Source of the DNA: JBKJML01 sp046596415
Lineage (GTDB): Bacteria; Actinomycetota; Thermoleophilia; Gaiellales; Gaiellaceae
Assembly (NCBI GenBank): GCA_046596415.1
Contig: JBKJML010000002.1
Coordinates: 1-16,714, forward strand
Reading direction: 5' to 3'
DNA length: 16,714 nt
The notes under the pieces: generated by a model
The model's input: the letters and a program-made list of their open reading frames with translations, nothing else
Told to the model about the DNA's origin: nothing
Database searches by the model: none
Program-made: the position numbers and the translations under genes
Shown here: positions 12,894-16,714 of the stretch, one piece after another
Layout: each line of letters begins with the position of its first letter
Numbering within the stretch: position 1 is the stretch's first letter

Positions 12894-14228
12894 ATGCTGA
12901 CCCTCGAGGAACTCCGTGCGGCCGCCGAGCGCGGCGAGATCGACACGGTCGTCGTCGCCTTCACCGATATGCAGGGGCGCCTGATGGGAAAGCGCCTCCA
13001 CGCGGAGTTCTTCCTCGACGAGATCGACGGCGGGCACGCAGTGGAGGCGTGCAACTACCTGCTCGGGCTCGAGATGGAGATGGATCCCGTCGAGGGCTAC
13101 GAGATCGCGAGTTGGGAGCGCGGCTACGGTGACTTCGACCTCGTCCCGGACCTCGCCACCCTGCGTCGCATCCCCTGGCTGGAGGCGACGGCGCTCGTGC
13201 TCTGCGACGTGGCGTGGCACGACGGCTCGCCGGTGGCGCCCTCACCGCGCCAAGTGCTGCGCGCGCAGATCGACCGAGCTGAGGCGCTCGGCCTCACGCC
13301 GATGATCGGCTCCGAGCTCGAGTTCTACCTCGTCAAGGAGACCTACGCGGAGGCGCACGCGAAGGGCTACCGGGAGCTGACGCCGTCGGTGCCCTACGTC
13401 CTCGACTACCACGTGCTCGCTTCGACCTACGACGAGCCGCTGCTGCGCCAGATCCGCAACGGCATGCAGGCGGCCGGCATCCGGGTGGAGACCTCGAAGG
13501 GCGAGGCTTGGCCCGGCCAGCACGAGATCAACTTTCGCTACGCCGACGCGCTGACGATGGCTGACAACCATGTCGTCTACAAGAACGGCGCCAAGGAGAT
13601 CGCCCACCTGAATGGCTGCGCGATCACGTTCATGGCGAAGCCCGACCACACGTGGATCGGCAGTTCGTGCCACATCCACTCCTCGCTCTGGCGCGGCAGC
13701 GAGAGCGCCTTCGCCGGTGAGAGCGACACCTTCAAGCACTACCTCGCCGGACAGATCGCCTGCCTGAAGGAACTGGCGATCTTCGTCGCGCCGACGATCA
13801 ACTCCTACAAGCGCTACGCACCCGGCACCTGGGCGCCGACCACGCTCGCCTGGGCGCACGACAACCGCACGTGCGGCTTTCGGATCGTCGGCCGCGGCAA
13901 CGCGCTCCGCACCGAAACGCGGATTCCCGGCGCCGACGCGAACCCCTACCTCTGCTTTGCGGCCGTCATCGCGGCCGGCCTGCATGGCATCGAGAACGAG
14001 CTCGAGCTGCCGGCGGCGCTCGAGGGCAACGCGTACACGTCTGACGCCGACCGCTTCCCCTCGTCGCTGCGCGACGCAATCTCGTGCCTCGAGGGCGGGA
14101 CGATGGCCCGCGCCGCGCTCGGCGACCAGGTCGTCGACCACTACCTGACCTACGCGCGCACCGAGCAGGCGCTCTTCGACAAGGCGGTCACGAGCTACGA
14201 GCGCGAGCGGTACTTCGAGCGCGGATGA
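12894..14228 (+). CDS. puuA: Glutamine-synthetase-like gamma-glutamylpolyamine synthetase (PuuA/GlnA3 type)
   Basis: ATP-dependent ligase joining glutamate to an amine, probably putrescine or a related amine, as the first step of the gamma-glutamylated catabolic route; cytoplasmic, normally a dodecamer. The 444 residues carry all GS signatures: a beta-grasp N-domain (FTDMQGRLMGKRL), the metal ligands GSELEF (E141, E143), GQHE (E211), the HIH site (H260, H262) in a variant GSSCHIH context, NSYKRY, and ETRIPGADANPY (E341). Length and the short C-domain without an evident adenylylation tyrosine set it apart from nitrogen-assimilating GlnA. The ATG overlaps no other gene and has a leaderless promoter. 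The gene after it, a gamma-glutamyl-GABA hydrolase type, overlaps by ATGA, which supports the polyamine role. Gamma-glutamylethanolamide synthesis is an alternative. Confidence 0.88.
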   Translation: MLTLEELRAAAERGEIDTVVVAFTDMQGRLMGKRLHAEFFLDEIDGGHAVEACNYLLGLEMEMDPVEGYEIASWERGYGDFDLVPDLATLRRIPWLEATALVLCDVAWHDGSPVAPSPRQVLRAQIDRAEALGLTPMIGSELEFYLVKETYAEAHAKGYRELTPSVPYVLDYHVLASTYDEPLLRQIRNGMQAAGIRVETSKGEAWPGQHEINFRYADALTMADNHVVYKNGAKEIAHLNGCAITFMAKPDHTWIGSSCHIHSSLWRGSESAFAGESDTFKHYLAGQIACLKELAIFVAPTINSYKRYAPGTWAPTTLAWAHDNRTCGFRIVGRGNALRTETRIPGADANPYLCFAAVIAAGLHGIENELELPAALEGNAYTSDADRFPSSLRDAISCLEGGTMARAALGDQVVDHYLTYARTEQALFDKAVTSYERERYFERG

Positions 14229-14941
14229 CGCCGGTCGTCGGGATCACGACCTATGCCGAGCCGAGCGTCCGCTGGGGCGTCTGGGACCTGCCGGCGGCGC
14301 TGATCCCGCTCGCCTACGTCAGGGCGCTCGAGTCGGCCGGCGCACGGGTGCTGCTCGTGCCCCCGAGTGAAGAGGGGATCGAGGAGACGCTCGACGTGCT
14401 GGACGGGCTCCTCTTCTCCGGTGGATCCGATCTCGACCCAGGCACGTACGGCCACGAAGCTCACCCCGAGACGAATGGTGTCCGCCCCCAGCGTGACCGC
14501 GGCGAACTGGCTTTGCTCGTCGCCGCGCTGGAGCGCGACCTGCCCGTGCTGGCCGTCTGCCGCGGCTCGCAAGTGTTGAACGTCGCCCGCGGCGGCGACC
14601 TCGTGCAGCACCTGCCCGACGTGGTGGGCAACGAGCGGCACAAGCACACCTCCGGCGTGTTCGCCGACCACGACGTGGAACTGCTCGCAGGGACGCGGGT
14701 CGCCTCGCTCCTCGGCGAGCGCGCGCCCGTCAAGTCGCACCACCACCAGGGGTTCGGCCGGCTCGGGGAAGGGCTCGTCGAGGCTGCTCATGCCGACGAC
14801 GGGACGCTCGAGGCGCTCGAGGATCCGTCGAAGCGCTTCGCCGTCGGCGTGCTCTGGCATCCCGAGGAGGCAGCGGACGCCGCCCTCTTCGTCGGGCTCG
14901 TCGAGGCCGCCGTCGAGTACCGCGCCGCCCGCGGCCGCTAG
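14225..14941 (+). CDS. puuD: Class I glutamine amidotransferase-like gamma-glutamyl-GABA hydrolase (PuuD type)
   Basis: Predicted to release glutamate from gamma-glutamyl-GABA, the last step before free GABA; cytoplasmic. ATG at 14225 overlaps the preceding stop by 4 bp (ATGA), so the pair is translationally coupled. The 238 residues show the peptidase C26/GATase1 pattern: FSGGSDLDPGTYG near 70, the nucleophile elbow AVCRGSQ with C112, and LWHPEE with H212 and E214, completing the triad. A HHHQGF segment near 180 is also usual for this family. The gene is followed by a 10-bp hairpin terminator. The family is secure; the specific substrate rests on its fusion-like spacing with the glutamine-synthetase-like gene. 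Confidence 0.9.
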   Translation: MTPVVGITTYAEPSVRWGVWDLPAALIPLAYVRALESAGARVLLVPPSEEGIEETLDVLDGLLFSGGSDLDPGTYGHEAHPETNGVRPQRDRGELALLVAALERDLPVLAVCRGSQVLNVARGGDLVQHLPDVVGNERHKHTSGVFADHDVELLAGTRVASLLGERAPVKSHHHQGFGRLGEGLVEAAHADDGTLEALEDPSKRFAVGVLWHPEEAADAALFVGLVEAAVEYRAARGR

Positions 14942-14948
14942 AAGCACC

Positions 14949-14976
14949 CCTTGTGGCTCTGAGCCACAAGGTTTCT
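14949..14976. terminator. Intrinsic terminator after the PuuD-type gene
   Basis: CCTTGTGGCT (14949-14958), loop CTG, AGCCACAAGG (14962-14971), then TTTCT. A 10-bp perfect stem 8 bp after the stop codon; it also lies just beyond the stop of the convergent gene at 14979. Confidence 0.8.
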
Positions 14977-14978
14977 GC

Positions 14979-15497
14979 TCAGGAGCCGTAGCGAGGTGAG
15001 ACGGGCGGTAGCGACGGCGCGGCGTCTGCTTCCGGCTCGTCCGGCACGGTCAGGTTCGGCACGGCGACGGGCGGCGCCGGCGCGACGGGAGCAGCAATGG
15101 GAACACGCGCGGGGGCGGGAGGCTCGGCCTGTACAGCGGGTGCGGCTTGACGCGGAGCGCGCGGCGCGAGCGCCTCGAGCGCCCTGACGGTTTGGGCCAT
15201 GTTCCGCTCGAGCTGGATCTGGCAGAGGGCCGATTGCGCCTGGAGGCGGTAGCCAAACGAGCGGGCGTCGCCGACGACATAGCCGACGAGCGAGCCGGCG
15301 ATCAGGCCGAGCAGGAGCGTTGCGAGCCCGAATGCTGACGGTACGGGCCAGGCGTCGCCGAGCGACGTCAGCGGCACAGCGCCGAACGCGGCTCCGACGA
15401 AGCCGCCCGCGACAGCGGAGCCGGCCACGACGGCCGACGCCTTCGCGTAGAGCTTCGAGGCGTGGCGCTCGATGATCTGCGGGTCGTACTCGGGCAT
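14979..15497 (-). CDS. Membrane protein with Gly/Ala-rich hairpin and Pro/Ala-rich tail (172 aa)
   Basis: ATG at 15497 gives 172 residues; a GTG 4 codons earlier (15509) is an alternative start. The start (PEYDPQIIERHASKLYAKA) is polar, followed by two hydrophobic segments, AVVAGSAVAGGFVGAAFGAV and ATLLLGLIAGSLVGYVV, rich in small residues with glycine-zipper spacing. Next comes a helical stretch (QSALCQIQLERNMAQTVRALEAL) and then about 60 residues of Pro/Ala/Val-rich sequence with an acidic patch near the end. It is probably a two-helix membrane hairpin with a long flexible tail. It lies convergent with the PuuD-type gene and divergent from the aldehyde dehydrogenase. I do not recognise the family and see no link to amine catabolism. 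Confidence 0.75.
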   Translation of the reverse strand: MPEYDPQIIERHASKLYAKASAVVAGSAVAGGFVGAAFGAVPLTSLGDAWPVPSAFGLATLLLGLIAGSLVGYVVGDARSFGYRLQAQSALCQIQLERNMAQTVRALEALAPRAPRQAAPAVQAEPPAPARVPIAAPVAPAPPVAVPNLTVPDEPEADAAPSLPPVSPRYGS

Positions 15498-15508
15498 GGT
15501 TGTTCCCA

Positions 15509-15523
15509 CCGATGCTTCATCGG
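15509..15523. promoter_or_regulatory. Dyad CCGATG-CTT-CATCGG in the divergent gap before the aldehyde dehydrogenase
   Basis: Perfect 6-bp arms 3 bp apart, inside the 65-bp gap between the membrane protein (15497) and dehydrogenase (15563) starts. It could be an operator for either gene or part of a leader hairpin. A TTGAAT 6 nt before the GTG at 15563 might be the dehydrogenase -10. Confidence 0.35.
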
Positions 15524-15562
15524 CTCCGGCGGCAGCTCCCTTGAGCGTGTTTGAATAGCCGC

Positions 15563-16714
15563 GTGGCCACGCTCACCGTCCTCAACCCCGCGACCGAGCA
15601 GACGATCGCCGAGCTGCCGCAGGCCGGCATCGAGGAGACAGACGCCGCCGTCGCCCGCGCGAAGCAGGCGTTCCCCGCGTGGCGGGCGGTCGCGCCCGGT
15701 GACCGTGCTCGGCTCCTGCGGCGCCTGGCGATGCTCGTCGAGGAACACTCGGATGAGCTCGCCCGGCTCGAGTCCCGCAACGCCGGCAAGCCGATCGCCG
15801 GCGCGCGCGGCGAGATCGGGATGGTCGCCCAGGTCTTCCATTTCTACGCGGGTGCGGTCGACAAGCACTACGGCGAGACGATCCCGGTCGCCGGCGGCGA
15901 GGCGCTGACCTTCCGGGAGCCGCTCGGCGTCGTCGGGTTGATCGTCCCGTGGAACTTCCCGCTCAACATCGCGTCCTGGAAGCTCGGCCCGGCGCTCGCC
16001 TGCGGCAACACCGTCGTCCTGAAGCCTGCCGAGCTGACGCCGCTCTCGGCGTTGCGACTCGCCGAGCTCGCACTCGAGGCCGGGATTCCGGAGGGGGTGT
16101 TGAACGTCGTCGTCGGCAAAGGCTCGGTCGTCGGGCAGCGCCTCGTCGAGCATCCGGACGTTGCGAAGATCGGCTTCACGGGCTCGACCGAGGTCGGGCA
16201 GCAGGTGATGCGGGGCGCCGCCGCGACGATCAAGCGCGTCACGCTCGAGCTGGGCGGCAAGTCGGCGAACATCGTCTTCGCGGACGCCGACCTGGAGCGC
16301 GCCGCTGCGGCCGCCCCGTACGCCGTCTTCGACAACGCCGGCCAGGACTGCTGTGCCCGCTCGCGGATCCTCGTCGAGCGCTCGGCCTACGACCGCTTTC
16401 TCGAGCTGTTCGTCGCCGCGACACGCGGCGTGCGCGTCGGCGATCCAGAGGATGACGCGACCGAAATGGGGCCGCTGATCTCGGCTGCCCATCGCGAGAC
16501 GGTCTCCTCGTTCGTCGAGGGTGAGCCGCTCTATCGCGGCGAGACTCCCGACGGGCCCGGCTTCTGGTTCCCCTGCACGATCGTCGAGGCGCAAAACGAC
16601 GACCGGATCGCACGCGAGGAGGTGTTCGGGCCGGTCGCGGCCGTGATCCCGTTCGCGGACGAGGCGGAGGCGGTCCGGCTCGCGAACGACACCCCCTACG
16701 GGCTTTCCGGATCG
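15563..16714 (+). CDS. NAD(P)-dependent aldehyde dehydrogenase (3' truncated by window edge)
   Basis: Oxidises an aldehyde to the acid; by context probably gamma-glutamyl-aminobutyraldehyde or aminobutyraldehyde from amine breakdown. GTG at 15563 opens a frame of 384 codons that runs off the window; full members have about 450-500 residues. Catalytic residues are complete: N131 in PWNFPL, E229 in LELGGKS and the nucleophile C263 in GQDCCA, with FTGST before E229 and the EEVFGPV motif near the truncated end. The GQxCC arrangement and the start (VATLTVLNPATEQ) resemble the betaine/aminobutyraldehyde branch. It is separated from the PuuA/PuuD-type pair by one opposite-strand gene, so it is not in their operon. 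The partner amine oxidase or aminotransferase may lie beyond the edge. Confidence 0.93.
   Translation, partial: MATLTVLNPATEQTIAELPQAGIEETDAAVARAKQAFPAWRAVAPGDRARLLRRLAMLVEEHSDELARLESRNAGKPIAGARGEIGMVAQVFHFYAGAVDKHYGETIPVAGGEALTFREPLGVVGLIVPWNFPLNIASWKLGPALACGNTVVLKPAELTPLSALRLAELALEAGIPEGVLNVVVGKGSVVGQRLVEHPDVAKIGFTGSTEVGQQVMRGAAATIKRVTLELGGKSANIVFADADLERAAAAAPYAVFDNAGQDCCARSRILVERSAYDRFLELFVAATRGVRVGDPEDDATEMGPLISAAHRETVSSFVEGEPLYRGETPDGPGFWFPCTIVEAQNDDRIAREEVFGPVAAVIPFADEAEAVRLANDTPYGLSGS

Noticed and set aside
15368..16594. 408-codon minus-strand frame opposite the aldehyde dehydrogenase
   Set aside because: The opposite strand carries N131, E229 and C263 of aldehyde dehydrogenase in one continuous frame; the minus frame is its shadow.
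1..16714. tRNA or rRNA genes
   Set aside because: No tRNA-like cloverleaf with a T-loop GTTCRANNC and no rRNA motif was found on reading either strand; a computational scan was not possible here.

Overview
The window is about 16.7 kb of very GC-rich DNA with dense, mostly short-spaced bacterial genes. Codon use is strongly G/C at third positions. Gene types (DUF1326 protein, small cupin, polyamine-type glutamine synthetase with a class-I amidotransferase) and several apparent leaderless starts (TANNNT box 6-7 nt before the start codon) suggest a deep-branching actinobacterium, for example of the Thermoleophilia/Gaiellales type. That placement is inference; there is no rRNA or other phylogenetic marker here.

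Left part (1-6606): the end of a DUF1326 protein; aceK (isocitrate dehydrogenase kinase/phosphatase) with full catalytic residues; a 10-bp hairpin and a short hydrophobic ORF that may be a transporter remnant; an FKBP-type prolyl isomerase on the minus strand; an AT-rich divergent region with two copies of a 16-bp operator-like dyad; a large secreted zinc metalloprotease-like protein (HExxHxxGxxH); a strong hairpin terminator; then a minus-strand pair, membrane-anchored staphylococcal-nuclease-like protein followed by a cupin.

Middle part (6635-9487): two small uncharacterised proteins, then two MFS exporters facing each other and overlapping by 50 bp at their 3' ends. The first has a perfect dyad over its likely -10 box.

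The most unusual part is 9491-10148. Three tandem repeats (period 236-238 bp) each read, on the minus strand, as a complete small-RNA gene: a dyad centred about 60 bp upstream, a TTGACC -35, a spacer of exactly 17 nt whose sequence is not conserved, a TAGGTT -10, and a 112-nt body. The body is closed by CACCGAGC/GCTCGGTG and ends directly in AAUUUUUUU. An internal hairpin shows a compensatory G-C to C-G change between copies, with a GNRA loop kept in all. The last copy ends 8 nt before the start codon of an MFS exporter. I do not recognise this RNA family.

Right part (10320-16714): an SDR oxidoreductase and a convergent amino-acid/polyamine permease separated by a perfect 17-bp hairpin. Divergent from the permease are a glutamine-synthetase-like gamma-glutamylpolyamine synthetase and a gamma-glutamyl-GABA hydrolase (ATGA overlap), a convergent small membrane protein, and an aldehyde dehydrogenase running off the edge. 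Together the permease, synthetase, hydrolase and dehydrogenase fit import and glutamylated-intermediate catabolism of putrescine or a related amine (Puu-type pathway). The amine-oxidising enzyme (PuuB type) is not in the window.
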